Source of the DNA: Heterobilharzia americana
Taxonomy: Eukaryota > Platyhelminthes > Trematoda > Strigeidida > Schistosomatidae
DNA length: 64,000 nucleotides
NCBI GenBank assembly: GCA_944470555.2
Contig: CALYCZ020000333.1
Location: 24,954 to 88,953, forward strand
Reading direction: 5' to 3'
In this document: positions 23,301 through 35,768 of the stretch, piece after piece
Position numbering within the stretch: position 1 is the stretch's first letter
Layout of the letters: the number at the start of each line of letters is the position of its first letter
The notes under the pieces: model-generated
Seen by the model: only the letters and a program-made list of their open reading frames with translations
What the model was told of the DNA's origin: nothing
The model's database searches: none
Made by a program: the position numbers and the translations under genes

Positions 23301-24289
23301 TCACCCAGTCACTTGTGTTTTTGTCGCGTGAGAGTAAATTTTGGCAGGATAATGTTCATCTCATGATTGTAGTCTCGAAGAGTTATGATGAACCGTAGCA
23401 TATCACAACTTTCTATTAACCCGTTCAGGCGCAGGCTTAGATCTCTTAAGATGTAGAAGCTGCAGTGTTGGAGTACGCCACTAGACGTGACTGATTATAG
23501 ACCATGGGACGCGAACTTCAGGTTTCGTCAGATTGGTGTGAATCATTTCTAACTACTAGTTGTTCGGTGAAACTATATTGATATGAGAACTAGAACCCGC
23601 AGTTTGCCCATCATATTTGGGTGTGTGTATATTTGCAAGTGCCAATTCGCAGAGGGCCTTATCTTGATGTGTATCGTATGGTCTTTTGAGGGTGACAATT
23701 TGATTGTGGTAGTTTCATTTCCTTAGATGATTGGTTTTATAACGAGGCTGTCTTCTGATGCAGCAGAACAGCCTATAAAATTGGTCGTAAAGATTAAAAA
23801 CAGTGATTAAGCGGTTTCTTTGTGGATTGCTAGGAGGCAACTAAAGGTTCGTACAGGTCCTGCAGACTTGGTCATCTATTCATTCTGAAGATGTCTGAAC
23901 ACCATCGAATGTATCACATATCTTAGTTTTGGTGTCGTATCACGAGCCCCTTTTGCTTGAGTTCATACTTTTGTTGTCTTCCCTTTGGCAAACGAGGTAG
24001 GCTTTAAAAGCAGCAAGCTCCGTACCCCGTAAAATTCTGATTCTTCCCGTACTGATTTCTTTATTGGGATTGAGACAATCAAAGTTAAATCTCAAACTAC
24101 AGTAAGTGGTGCATGTGACTAGCTCAACCAGATGTAGCTCGAGCTCCAGTAAAGCACCATCAGTTCTAATGTAATTTCTTTCCAGATTTGTAGGCAAGGG
24201 ATCCAAGGTCACTAGCCTATATTAACCCTTTTCCTGGTAGATACTTGTGCTTTTCCATTTTGAACGGGTTATCTGATATGGAAACCACT
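20382..24289. other. Long unassigned stretch
   Basis: Several short minus-strand frames (22210-22473, 22647-22838, 22980-23284, 23940-24212) and one plus frame (20971-21288) are present, but none carries a motif I can name. The density of broken frames suggests old transposon sequence. The sequence shows no clear exon with splice signals. Confidence 0.3.
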
Positions 24290-25215
24290 TCATCCAAGAG
24301 TTGACTACTTGATGCAAAGGATAGTACTCCGCAGGAACTAAATTCGTTCTTTGCTTATGTGTATCTTGTCGGACGTCTTACTGAAGTCTATGGAAATGAT
24401 ATCTACAGGTATCCCATCATTCTTAGACTTAACCCAACTTTCTCTGACTGTCAGGTTTGTCAAATATGAGAAACTTCTGCGAAAGCCATGTTGTGGTGTT
24501 ACTTCCTAGGTGAACCGTAATGGCTTTCTTCACTACTCTTTCTAGGACTTTTGCTACAGTACTAGTCAAGTATATCGGTCTGTGATTTGATGGGTGCTGC
24601 CTAGAATCTACCACTTGGGAAGGTATGACCATGGCATCATTTCACTCACGGAGGAGTGTGCCTTAACTGTAGGAATATAGTAGTCAGTGGACCAACTACG
24701 TAGAGTGCCAGCTACCTGGGTAGCCTTGAGTGCAGCTCATTTTAGATATCTGGAATACTTAATTTTATAAATACATCATTGCAGTCGGTTTCCCCAAAGT
24801 TTGTTATGTTGGACGTGAATGCTCCCACTGTTAAATTCGTGCCTGTCGAGGGTTTCTGGGTAAAGACCTTAGTAAAATACCCGACCGTAGCCTCTTCCTT
24901 GTCTATATCGTCTTCAACTAACCGGTTAGTTTCTGTTTCTCCGGATACCTTTAGAAGTAACGTTCAACTATATGGCATCTGGGAAGTAACAACTACCTTC
25001 ACATCTCGGTTACCAATCAAGTTCCATCATATAATAATCAACCCTCCTCGTCTTTGCCTTCTAATCCTTCCTCACATCTTTTTCAAAATTCCTGTCGTCG
25101 TTAATTTTCACAAGTTTTGCAGGTTTTGATAGCGACTTGAGATATCGGAACATCTTTGGTCTCTTGAAAGGGTTGGTGGATGATTGCCGCTCCTTATGGA
25201 GCATGTGTTTGAACA
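24290..25215 (-). pseudogene. CR1-like LINE ORF2, reverse transcriptase relic, antisense
   Basis: Read on the minus strand: an ETNRLVEDD-type block with GYFTKVFTQKPS (about 24900-24850), then HPSNHRPIYLTSTVAKVLER (about 24593-24534), the NYRPISLTS box of CR1-type RT with N-Y replaced by N-H, then GIPVDIISIDFSKT-like sequence (about 24418-24375), the first RT carboxylate region. These blocks parallel 13990-14570 in the plus-strand element, so it is a second, more decayed copy. The YADD box is not visible. Confidence 0.65.
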
Positions 25216-26059
25216 GTGATCACATGTTGGTTCGAACATGCCTATATCTGAACCTAAATAGATGTAGAAAAACTACGGAAACAAGATAATTTCGAGCACA
25301 GTTCGACGATAAAAGTACTAAGGTAGATTTCAATGAAGAACTAGCTGGATAGTTATCTGAACAACAACGTCACTCATCCAGAAGAAGTATGGTTTCATCT
25401 AACTCGTGTAAAAACTAAATAAAGACCGCAAATAACCCTCAGAAAGTGGTTGCAAAGCGTCAGTTCATTTCAGCAGTTGAATCTGAGTTAACGGATGCAT
25501 GTAAATGCACTACTGTAGACTTCAAGCATAATTAAGAGCCGAAGCAACTCTAATATGAACTCACAGCAGGTGCGTATTGTCAGTGAGTAGTGGTGGGGAA
25601 TGAAGAACAAATACATGAAAAAGTAGTAGCTTTAGGTAACAGTAGACATCTATTCAGGTTGATTAAGGGAAGTGAGGTAATTAATCCAATCGTTAGTGAA
25701 ACCAATGACCAGACTGCAGTTTACTTTTAGAGGAGACAGTATGTGGAACACTTGAGAAATAGTTCAAATAACTTTCAGCTATTATTCGTTTACTCACTAT
25801 CTAGTTGGATCTTAATTGCAGCACTAAGATAAACCACTCAAACTTACAGAAGTTGAGAGGCAGATAGACAAAGTCAACGTAGAACCTTGCACACAAATGC
25901 ATTGACTCAAGTGGCAACACTTCACAGTTGTATCGATGAACAGGCGGATAGACTGATATCAAAGTAGACCATGAACAATGTAAAGAAAACGGTTAGTGCA
26001 AACATTTAAGCCTTAGAAGACCTGAAGGAGTGATTATCTGCGTCACTGTGACCGATTTT
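25216..26059. other. Unassigned sequence
   Basis: No feature that I can support. Confidence 0.3.
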
Positions 26060-26589
26060 CATTCATGTCACCAAGAATTCTCAGCCACTGATTCCTTTCG
26101 TCTCAGGGATCCCAGCTAAACAGTCTGGACTTCCCGTATAGCTCAGACCAGTAGTCAGGGACTTCATCCACTAGTGTAACGTCTTGTTCTGACCATCCTG
26201 AGCCTTCCTTCAATCTAATCCTACTGTCTGCTAGCATTGCAACTCAAGGAAAGTAGTGAATTAACATACGCAACAAATACCGAGGCCACTTCAGTTGCTG
26301 AAGATTCACAACTGCATTGACTGATTTCCCTCCCTTGCCTACTACTTTTCGCCTAAATTCGATAATACTCACACAGTGATTCCACCAAATGAGAGCAATG
26401 CTACAAAAAAGCATATGATCAAAACCCTGCAATCGTTTCATATCTTCTACTTTTAACTACCATGTCTTACAGGTGTACAACAGGATAGAACGGACTACAG
26501 TACATTATACTTGTCCCTTCATAGATAGTTGGGTATCTTGCCAGTCGGCACCACAGATTACGCCAGTTAGCTAATGCCAAACAGGCTTT
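26060..26589 (-). mobile_element. RTE-clade LINE fragment (SR3 type), antisense
   Basis: The minus-strand frame reads GFDHMLFCSIALIWWNHCVS, then RRKVVGKGGKSVNAVVNLQQ and KWPRYLLRMLIHYFP, the post-RT blocks of RTE ORF2 (FDH-CLR-IA-I-W--RVS, then LRWLGHVLRM). The rest, toward 26060, is the 3' part of the ORF. It lies head to head with the plus-strand copy that starts at 26590. Confidence 0.75.
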
Positions 26590-28240
26590 CTCAGAAGTTG
26601 AGAAGGCTGTGAGTAACCTGTAACCAGAAACGGTAGCGGGGAAAGACAGGCTTGCACCAGAGGTATTCGAAGATGGCGGTCAGGGTCAATGGTCAGATTA
26701 ACTCAAGCGTCAGTAAGCGCATAACAATCAAATATGATCCCAACTGACTTGTCTGAATCACAGGTTTTCTCAGTTATCAAGAAGAGAGGAGAGTTCTTCC
26801 GTAATAACCACAGGGGAACCAATCTGACGAACGTAGTGTCTAGAAACCTAGGTTCTATAATCATTAGACGCTTAAGGAAAGCTAGAGAGCAGCAAACCCA
26901 AGAAAACCAGGTATGCTTTCTACCTGGTTATGTGTGCATCGACCAGAAATTCAACCTCCACCAAGTTCTGGAGCACAGGTTCACTTACCAGCGTCTGACA
27001 CTAGCTGTATTTCTTAACCTGAAATCTGCGTTCGACTCAGTCGACCGACAGGTCATACGGCAGTGTCTTTCACTGAAAAGGGTACCGAGTAAGTAGATCA
27101 CTCGTTTCAAGATTCTGTATTGGAACACCCGTGTATGTGTCAGAGCCCATAGTTTGTTGTCATTTGAGTTGTGTGAATCTAGTGGTGTTCATCAATTGTG
27201 TCAAATCTCTCCATTCCTGTTCAACTTTATCAAAGACATGCTTATAGGGGTCTTCTTCTCATCCTCTGATGTTAAACGAATTGACATTGTCACATCAAAC
27301 TCTTCAGTAGATTTGGAGTATGCAGATGACATAGTCCTGTTAGGGGAGATATTGACAAGATTAAGAGTCTTCTGGACACATTGAATAGCAATTTGAGGAT
27401 GTTTGGGATCAGCCTGTCACCGCCCAGATGCAAATTATTGGTCCAGGACTCATCTCTGTTAGCGTTTCATCTAACAGTAGGTAGTGAGATGGTGGGGCGT
27501 ATTAGTTACTTTAGCTACTTGGGAAGTCGAATTAGCCCTGGGGGTCAGTGACTGACGAAATCTCTGCAAGGATACAAAAAGCTCGTTGACTTTTAACAAC
27601 CTACGTCATTTGTGACGCTACATTGATACCCGATAGCCTATAAAAGGTTGGGTGTACTTTGCTGCAGTTTGCTTTATTCTACTATATGGCTGTGAGACAT
27701 AAGATCTAAAGATGCACAACGTCAGTAGGTTTCATGTGTTCGACCACTGTTATCTTTGTAAAATCGGCCGTCTCGCTGAATCGTCAAGTCAGTAGTGCAG
27801 AGTCAGACAGAGTTTTGGGCAGAACAGGAAAGTCAGTTGATAAGGTTGTGAACCTTAATCGACTCCGGTGTTTAAGACAAGTGTTGCGCATGTCTAGCCA
27901 CCGTCTGTCCTTTAAGCCGGAGTGAGTTCATGCTTTAAAAGGTTGAAGGCGACCATACTTTGACACAGTATCAGGTTATGAGCTATGTTGGGAACTGTAA
28001 GTTTCCCAGTTAGGATTCACATGAAAACCGAAATTGGTGGATGCAGGCTGAGCGATGCGACTTAGAATCGATCTCACTGGTGCAGATGCATCTACGAACT
28101 ACTTTCATGCTAATCGTCACACCGAATTTCATGTTTTTTCTTCTCCGTTATTTGCCCGTCTTTCATCTATGAGCCTCCTTACTTGATGTGCTGATATGAC
28201 TTATGGTTTCATGATCTATTTCTCAGTAATGTCGGGCCTC
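26590..28240 (+). mobile_element. RTE-clade LINE (SR3 type), RT to 3' UTR, decayed
   Basis: The copy starts in the pre-RT block (EVEKAVSNL then AGKDRLAPEVF). It continues with RGTNLTNVVSRNLGSIIIRR, CFLPGYVCIDQKFNLHQVLE, LNLKSAFDSVDRQVI (first RT carboxylate), the ...QISPFLFNFIKDML block, SSVDLEYADDIVLLGE (YADD at 27319-27330), SYLGSRI-like sequence, LLYGCET-like sequence and VVNLNRLRCLRQVLRMSSH. A 3' UTR with tgatgtgctgatatgactta follows near 28178. Frame shifts separate the blocks, but all core RT motifs can be found, which makes it the most complete SR3-type copy here. Confidence 0.82.
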
Positions 28241-28559
28241 CTGACAGTGTTTAATGACTTATTAATTTAGCCTAGAATGGCTGTACTCAGCAAAGCCTAA
28301 TGGTGTTGGGGAGATTCACGAAAATACTATTTTATGAAGAGATATACTAAGTGGAGTAACAGTATACAACCACCTTTCTTCATAGCTCCAAACCAGGTTT
28401 ATGTTACGTAGAATCGTTCTGTTCCACAGTTTCTGAATAACTTTCCCATCAGTGGGATTTTGGAGATATTGCTGAAACGAAATACGTGAATGTGGTCAAA
28501 TTCTGTTGTTTGCAAAGAGAAAGACAGTGGTTAATATTGATCATATGAATGATACCCTT
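28241..28559. other. Unassigned sequence
   Basis: Nothing clear. It may continue the antisense RT relic that follows. Confidence 0.3.
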
Positions 28560-28730
28560 TTATTGTACAGTGTTATACAGCCCATTCATTTGACGATTCA
28601 TATTTGTAGAAAGTATTTTTTAAAAATTTGCTGGATCATGTGTTTATAATCATTCCGTGGTCAACAGTTTCAAATAGTTTGAAAAGTCGAGTGTTTGTAC
28701 AGTTGCATACGCTCTGTTGGGGCGTAATAC
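28560..28730 (-). pseudogene. Possible non-LTR reverse transcriptase relic
   Basis: The minus strand reads STRLFKLFETVDHGMIINT (about 28717-28655), resembling the DLSKAFDTVDH box of Jockey/L2-type RTs. There is no second diagnostic motif, so this is a weak call. Confidence 0.3.
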
Positions 28731-29542
28731 TGACATGTTGTACAACTACTGTAACCTGATCTCTCCAATGGCTCACTAGTTTACTACATCAGAATAATTT
28801 CCACTGAAACAGTATCCTTAAATGACGCATACTTCATCAATTAATTCACTTCAAAATCTCGGTTATCCAGACTATCATGATGCTGATCTGGCTGTGGAAA
28901 GTTGTATAAAAGGTGCTGTCATTCATATAAGTTGAATACATGCTACAATACTTATCACTATTCAGCTGAAGATGTTCGACGGCTCATTGTGTCTTTATAT
29001 AGTTGCTTGCAATTCTTATTGGCAGCACCATATAGGTAATACTCACTTAAATGGAGTAGAAAGTTGTTTCCAATACCACCTTCACTAGGCTGGACACGTT
29101 TTACAAGTGTCACTTAAGATATTCATTGTCTCAAGCATTCAAACTAGTTAGGAGAAACAGACATATGGTGCTTATTTAGGATATTGGACAGCATACAATC
29201 CTTGTCCGAGAGTGTTACCATGGTCATCTCGTAGACAGAAACTATCTATCTAGAGTTGTTTTTTTGTGTTCTAATCAAGCAGTAAGATAACAGTCCATCC
29301 ATTGAGGGAATCAGCCTCAAACCCAACAGAAATAATTCATTAAACATACTTCTTACATAAGTGATAGAAATCCGTTTGTATGCCCAATGAAAATGACAGT
29401 TACTTGTGAGCATATAAGCGTTAAACATGTCAAGTTAGCATTATTGGTTCCGTTTGTTTATGCTGCGTTGACTAACATAGTCAACATCTCGGTTTTTGTG
29501 TCTGTGTACCGTTTATAATATGCCTCAAGCTGTCTGAGGAAT

Positions 29543-29544
<2 letters not shown>
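28731..29544. other. Unassigned AT-rich sequence
   Basis: No supported feature. Confidence 0.35.

Positions 29545-29607
<63 letters not shown>
29545..29607. repeat. (ATT)n microsatellite, RTE 3' tail
   Basis: About 21 ATT units directly after the RTE terminus (minus strand: gggacaaat then AAT repeats). The second chimera copy has only about 6-7 units at 38278-38297. Confidence 0.9.
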
Positions 29608-30285
29608 TGTCCCTTGGGTTCCTAAAGGAAAATACGGCTTCGGTAGCACGTCTCCAACGAGCTATGTTCTCTGAAATCTTCTGAACCTGGCTCCACGACA
29701 GCCCACAAGCTCTCATTTCCTCCTCGCACGATCTCCTCCATGTCACCCTCGCCTTGGACGCCCAGCTCATCGCTTCCCATCTGGGTTCTACCCGAGGGCC
29801 TGACGTGTGATGTTCCCAGTCGGCCTTCTCAGTGTATGCCCAATCCGATCCATCTCCATTTCCTTCCACTGCATGTTTGTTCAGCGATAGGTTCTTGGTT
29901 GGTTCGTTACCAGCCTCACTGAGTTCCTTGTTGCTTATTTTCACTATTCTGGCCAACTGATCTTCAGTAACAAGCCAGTTTAGGCACTTGTTGATGAATG
30001 TCTTTAGTTTGTTGGAAATGCCTTTCGTAACGCTCCAAGTCTCTGAACCATACAGAAGCACTGACTTGACTGAATTAGTGTTGAAAATCCGGATGTTGTT
30101 CCACATGCTGAGTGGAGTGCAGTAGATCTCCACACTGATTTCAGGCTAATGAACGCTTGTCTTGCTTTTCTGATTCTGGCCGCTTTGACGCCCTTATCTG
30201 TGCCTCCTGTAGTTGAAACAGTGCTGCCTAGATAGGTGAAAGAGGCTACTTCCTTTAAGTTTCTCCCATTGATGGTGATTGGAGC

Positions 30286-30356
<71 letters not shown>

Positions 30357-30357
30357 G
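30286..30357. repeat. (TTG)n microsatellite inside the RTE frame (polyglutamine)
   Basis: 24 units, read as CAA (glutamine) codons on the minus strand between PEVMKIP and APITING. The matching tract has 20 units at 38975-39034 and about 7 at 60186-60207. Confidence 0.9.
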
Positions 30358-30915
30358 GGGTATCTTCATCACCTCTGGCTTCTCTACGTTCACTTGAACT
30401 CCTGTCTTCTCTGCCCTGCCCTGCCTCTTCTGTCAACTTGTTAGTTTTCACCTGTAGATCTTAGACTTTGTGTGACATCAGACACAAGTCATCATTGGCG
30501 AAATCCAAATCTTCTAGGTTCTTTTCCCGGTCCAGCCATTGTATCTCCCTCCTCTCGCTCCTCACTTTTTGTTGCATGATCCAGTCCGCTACAATCAGGA
30601 ATAACATGGGTGATAGTAGACAGTTTTGTTTTACTCCTATCTCCACTTCACTGCAAAGGCATCACTGACCTTCCCATTGTGCATTACTTGGCATGTGGCG
30701 TCTTCATATAGTTGTTGAATGAGGTTGATAAAGGTATGTGGTATTCCATAAAGTTGGAGCAGTTTCCAAATTATTTCTCGGTCGACGCTGTCAAAGGCCT
30801 TCTCAAAGTAGATGAGGTTGAGGTGTAGAGTTGACTGCCATTCTATACTCTGATCTATGATGATGCGTAGTGTGGCGTTGCAATTTGGTCTGCACATGAT
30901 TTGTACTTCCTGAAT

Positions 30916-31155
<240 letters not shown>

Positions 31156-31305
31156 TTTGGATTGTAGTTTTGAATCCAGTGCATCCTGCAGTCTCTCCAG
31201 GATGATGCGGCTTATTATTTTGCTTGGGGTAGGCAGAAGCGTGATTCCGTGCCAGTTCTTGCAAACATTGAGGTCTCCCTTCTTCGGAAGTTTGACAAGG
31301 TCCAA

Positions 31306-32620
31306 ATCTCATGGAACTCATTGACCTTTGTCTGACCACATACTTCCAATTCAACGGCAAGATATACAAACAGATGAAAGGAACTCCTATGGGATCACCG
31401 ATATCCAGACTAATTGCAGAAGTAGTGATGCAGAAACTAGAAGCCATCATCCTACCTGTGATCAAACTAAAAATTTGGATTCGCTATGTGGACGACACTT
31501 CTGTCATCATTAAAAAAGATGATATCGAAAACACTAATAGTTTGGTCAATAACATTTTCAATGACATCAAATTCACAATGGAGAAGGAGTCAAACAAACA
31601 ACTACCATTCCTGGATGTTTTAGTCAGTAGGACAAATGACAGAAAGCTGGAAAATTAAGTGTACAGGAAGCCAACACACACCGACCAAATCCTCAACTAC
31701 AGTAACAATAATCCAACAACGCACGAAATCAGTTGCTTGCAGACTCTATTCAAAACAGCGAGAACACACTGCAGTACAACAACTTCACGGAGAAACGAAG
31801 AAGATTACTTGATGTCCATCTTAAAGAAGAACGGCTACCCACGAAACTTTATCACAAGATGCCTATCCCAACATCATCAACTACAAAGTCATCGACAGAG
31901 ATCAATAAACGCATCATCCTACCATAATGCATAAAGAATATATCAGAAATCATGACAAGATTACTGAGACCACTTGGTGGAATTGGTGTGGCTCACTAAC
32001 CAACAAATTCCCTCCAGACACTATTATGCAGACCAAAGGAAGCAGCAAGCAAGGAAGACAAACCGAATATCATTTACAAAATGAACTGGAATAACTGTAG
32101 TCAACACTAAATTGGACAAAGTGGTCGGCCTCTTCGCCTTCCTCTACATGAACACTAATTGACTATCAAACGTCACACATGACATTTCATCACTCATTTC
32201 AATGCATGTGGATAACAACTATGGACATGAATTCAATTTTGACAATGTAGAAATGTTAGATGGAGAGAGGAAACACAAAGAAAATGAGAGAATTCCTAGA
32301 AGTTTGACATTCAGGTCAGTCAGTCAGTCAATCAGTCAGTCAGTCAGCAATCAACAGGTGTATAGACATAGACCCAATCTATCAAACAATGAGAAAGATG
32401 AAAAACGGCAGAAAGGTGAGAGGCCAGGTCAGGCAGAGGAACAGCTAACAGGGAAATCTATGCAGTTAATCAATGACACAACAATCGAAGGTAACAACCA
32501 ATCACAGACCACATCGTCAGAGCAAGTCACTAAATCAGTCGCGGAGATATATTGACAGGTCACTTCATACTGAAGTTACTACTGTGAATGATGTTCCATT
32601 AGGACCCGGAGAGACATTGA
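31306..32620 (+). mobile_element. Penelope-like element (family B), RT palm to endonuclease
   Basis: Blocks: LIDLCLTTYFQFNGKIYKQ, MKGTPMGSPISRLIAEVVMQ, WIRYVDDTSVIIKK (YVDD at 31484-31495), LPFLDVLVSR, then an in-frame TAA at 31656 followed by VYRKPTHTDQILNYS. Next come the thumb block EEDYLMSILKKNGYPRNF and, in shifted frames, EIMTRLLRPL. The GIY-YIG region is NIIYKMNWNNCSQH, then IGQSGR and HEH pieces (about 32075-32165), followed by the tail with HVDNNYGHEFNFDNVEMLDG and RHRPNLSNNEKDEKRQ. It is 5' truncated at the junction with the antisense RTE. The palm motifs are intact, but the stop and frame shifts kill it. Confidence 0.85.
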
Positions 32621-32679
32621 AAATAGATAAAAAACGTTTTTACAGGCTAGTGTACAGAAACTATTATATGACGAATACT

Positions 32680-33355
32680 TATCGTTCGAAGTATTATATT
32701 ATCATTATTATTTGTCCGTTGCGTTCTTAGTGGAATATACGGCCTCGGTAGCACGTCTCCATTCTACTCTCTTCTCTGCAATCTTTTCAACCCGGTTCCA
32801 CGACTGTCCAGAAGCTCTCTTTCCTTACTCACACAGTCTTCTCTATGTCACACTCGCCGCGAACACTCAATTCGTTGTTTCCTATCTGGGTTCCAGTCGA
32901 CGGCCTGACATAGTGCATGATGTCCCCGAATGGTCTCCTCAGTGCATGTCCAATCCATCTTCACTTCCTTCTGCACATTTATTGGGTGATAGGTTCTTAG
33001 TCGGTTCATTGCCAGAGTTCTTTGTTGCTTATTTTCACTATTCTGGCCATCTGATCTTCAGTAACGAGAGAGCGTAGGTGGCAGTTGTTGATGAATGTCT
33101 GTAGTTTGTTGGAAATGCCTTTCGTAACGCACCAAGTCTCTCAACCATACAGGAGCACTGACTTGACTGAATTAGTGTTGAAAATCCAAATGTTGTTCAC
33201 GCTTTATACTGAGCGGAGTGCAGTAGATCTCCACACTGGTTTCAGGCTAATGAACGCCTGTCTTGCTGTCTTTCCGATCCTGGCTTCGACATCCGCGTGT
33301 GTGCCGCCACTTGTAGTTGAAACGATGCTGCCTAGATAGGTGAAAGAGGGTACTT
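32680..33355 (-). mobile_element. RTE-clade LINE 3' fragment (SR2 type), antisense
   Basis: The minus strand begins at TFTYLGS-equivalent sequence near 33350, then KPVWRST, ALS with an insertion, the FNTNV and LLYG regions in shifted frames, and ends with the RNPRD-equivalent block near 32740 and a short ATT tail (about 32697-32712). Its 5' truncation point is close to that of the fragment at 762. It sits next to the PLE 3' end. Confidence 0.75.
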
Positions 33356-34782
33356 TCTTTGGAATACTACATCAGTTGTGCGATTTGTTAAAACTATTCA
33401 GATTTACATTTAATTTCTAGTCTAAACAACATTGTTATGATTTTCAAATAAAATGCTGACTGCCAAAAGAAAGTACAGTTTCCGCTGTCTTTAGTTCTAA
33501 TCCATATTCAACGAAGTATGAAAATCTAATGAAGAGATTAGTGATGAGGTAACCTATGTAGAAGCAACATTAATTAACTTTTTTCACTTCAGTGCTCCTT
33601 AACTTAGTTCAATAATTTAAAAACAGTACACAGTAAAGGATTTACTGAAGTTCAACCCACAAAAACTGGTGTTTCAAGACAGCTTACCTAGTTGAATGAT
33701 GGCATCTATCATGTCCAAAATTTCTGATGTCATATATCAGAATGATTTACACAATATGGTCACCAGACAGGAATAGTCATACGGAGGCAGTAGAGGTTGG
33801 ATGCAACAAATCATCATACTTCCTCTGCCTGGAAAGTCGAATTCCACACGAACATGTTCAAATATGCTCTGATTGAAGTTGACTACTCCAAGGTGGCGAA
33901 CATCTTTCTTAATTTCATCATTTGGAAATGGTTCTCATTTGTCGCAGCATAAATAAACAGTTATACAAACTACTCATATGCTCAGATCTTTAAACTATTT
34001 CCATCGATTTGTCATTAAATATGACAATCTTGCAAAAAAGTAACTTCCACTTTAATAGTACAAACTGAATATCATGACTATGAAAACTTTTCATCCACAT
34101 TAATGATTAATTGATATGAGACAAATAACCTAAATAAGAAATTTAAGAAATCTTGAATACTAAAAATATTTTATGAGATTTTTTTTAGGATAAATAATCT
34201 ATACTAGATTGAGTGAATTTCTGTGCATCAGAAAGAAACTAAAAGGTGTTGTAACTGAAGTTTAAATGGTTTACATATGAAATTCTGTGTATATATGTGT
34301 ATGTGTATGTGTGCACGTGCGTGCGTGCCTTATTGGTGGCTTAAAAAAAATTCATACTTAGCTCTTATAAGTTATTTTTAAATTTTAGTTCACTAAAACA
34401 AATCTTTTTATTGAAAGACAGTAAAAGTGAAATCATTGAACTTTGAAGGCATTTACTGAAAATATAGATTAACTAGTTGATATAAATAGATATGAATTTA
34501 TCTATAAATGTTATGTGTATCACAGTCATATATGTGACATATATCACATCATAAAATTAATGATTCGAATGTAGTAGATTCACTGTTAACTTCTCTTCTG
34601 TTTTTAAGAATCTAATTTTGTATGCTCATCTTTCGAACAATGCATAAAAAAGAAAACCCCCTGTAAAATCAGTATAAACAAGATTTCTTGTGAAAATATA
34701 CAATCTCTTTGACACTGAAGTTTTCTAACTCTTGGAAGAGAAGTTATTTATCGTGTTATGAAATATTCATTCATTAATTTCA
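33356..34782. other. AT-rich, apparently single-copy sequence
   Basis: No transposon block. If the exon at 34783-34923 is real, its 3' UTR would lie in the upper part of this stretch. A minus-strand AATAAA (plus tttatt near 34406-34412) lies about 370 bases past its stop. Confidence 0.4.
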
Positions 34783-34923
34783 TCATTTATGTCCTTCTAG
34801 CTTTAATGCAGTCTGTTGGTTCACCATTGAGTTAACTGTAGGAGGTGGTATCAATTTTTGATGGGCAAAATGTTGTTGAATGATTGCAGTTCTGATTAGG
34901 CCAGGTAGAGCTCTTAACTGGTC
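34783..34923 (-). CDS. Candidate terminal exon of an unrecognised host gene
   Basis: On the minus strand a strong acceptor (ttttatttttgcttaacag) is followed directly by 46 open codons and TGA. The peptide starts DQLRALPGLIRTAIIQQHFA, contains IPPPTVNSMVNQQ and ends LKLEGHK. Its composition is unlike the AT-biased random frames around it, and no transposon family fits. I do not recognise the protein, which looks like the C-terminus of a larger one. The upstream exons would lie at higher coordinates, possibly beyond several transposon copies or outside the window. A chance frame behind a chance acceptor remains possible. Confidence 0.42.
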   Translation of the reverse strand, partial: DQLRALPGLIRTAIIQQHFAHQKLIPPPTVNSMVNQQTALKLEGHK

Positions 34924-35249
34924 CTGTTAAGCAAAAATAAAATTTAAACATTCAGAATTAACGCTATACCATGAAATCATGAACATAAGTTTTCGCAAAT
35001 AATATCTAGTTCTTTGCTTATGCTATCCAGGTAACAGGTACTGATCAGACATTTACACTCGATATTCACCGAACATTATAGATCATGAAAAATTTAAAAT
35101 TCTTATAGTTGTTGACAAATTCCTTTCCTTTTTATTTATTTAAGCTATTTGTTTCATACTACTTATGAGTAGCCTATTTTTTAAAAGCAATATTTCAGAC
35201 GGCGGATTGGCTTTTTGATTTCAGACTGGTAAACATTATGGACTGACAT

Positions 35250-35560
35250 CATTTGGAGAAACACTGGAACACTGGAACGCTGTTTCGTTTTAGTGTGAGA
35301 CTCCTTAGTAATATGCACGTGTGACTATGTGCTCCAGTAATCAAGCCCAGGAGTTTCATGTTCCGCTGCTAGCACGTTACCATTGAGGCACTGAGTCGGA
35401 ATCCAATGGTCTATAATTCCCAGCCAGGTGCAACATACTAGCGGCGAGAACTGAAGCTCCTGAGTTCGGTACCTGGAGGGTGGAGTCATAGGTGCACACT
35501 GCTGAGAAGTCCTATATTAAGACGAAACAACTGTCCAGTGCTCCCAGGTTTCTGATGGTT
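35250..35560. repeat. Inverted pair of tRNA-derived SINE-like units
   Basis: Left arm (minus) and right arm (plus) share the outer blocks actgctgagaagtcctatatta / caactgtccag-type sequence and meet near 35415. The left arm has an A box TGCCTCAATGG (plus 35378-35388, read in complement). The right arm has a B-box-like GAGTTCGGTACC (near 35463). The body resembles the family at 4636-4940, which is also an inverted pair. Confidence 0.55.
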
Positions 35561-35689
35561 CTTCATGATGAATGCCAACCATCCCCCCAAACCTCTAAAC
35601 TGGTTTGTTCTTTGTTGGTTAATTCAGATAGGATGTGAATGAATTGTCAATCACATGAGGCTTCCACGAGGATTAAGTCCTTCCAAAAA

Positions 35690-35768
35690 CAGAGAGAAGC
35701 GCACTGGAGACATGCTACTGAAATAGTATATTCCACTAGAAACCCAAGGGACAAATAATCATAATAAT
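35690..35768 (+). mobile_element. RTE-clade LINE, very short 3' end
   Basis: About 55 coding bases ending in tagaaacccaagggacaaat plus an ATA/AAT tail match the terminus of the SR2-type copies. Everything upstream is missing, which is an extreme 5' truncation. Confidence 0.7.

Noticed and set aside
30279..30464. Polyvaline, polythreonine and polyasparagine frames near the RTE microsatellites
   Set aside because: They are other-frame or other-strand readings of TTG and ATT repeats.
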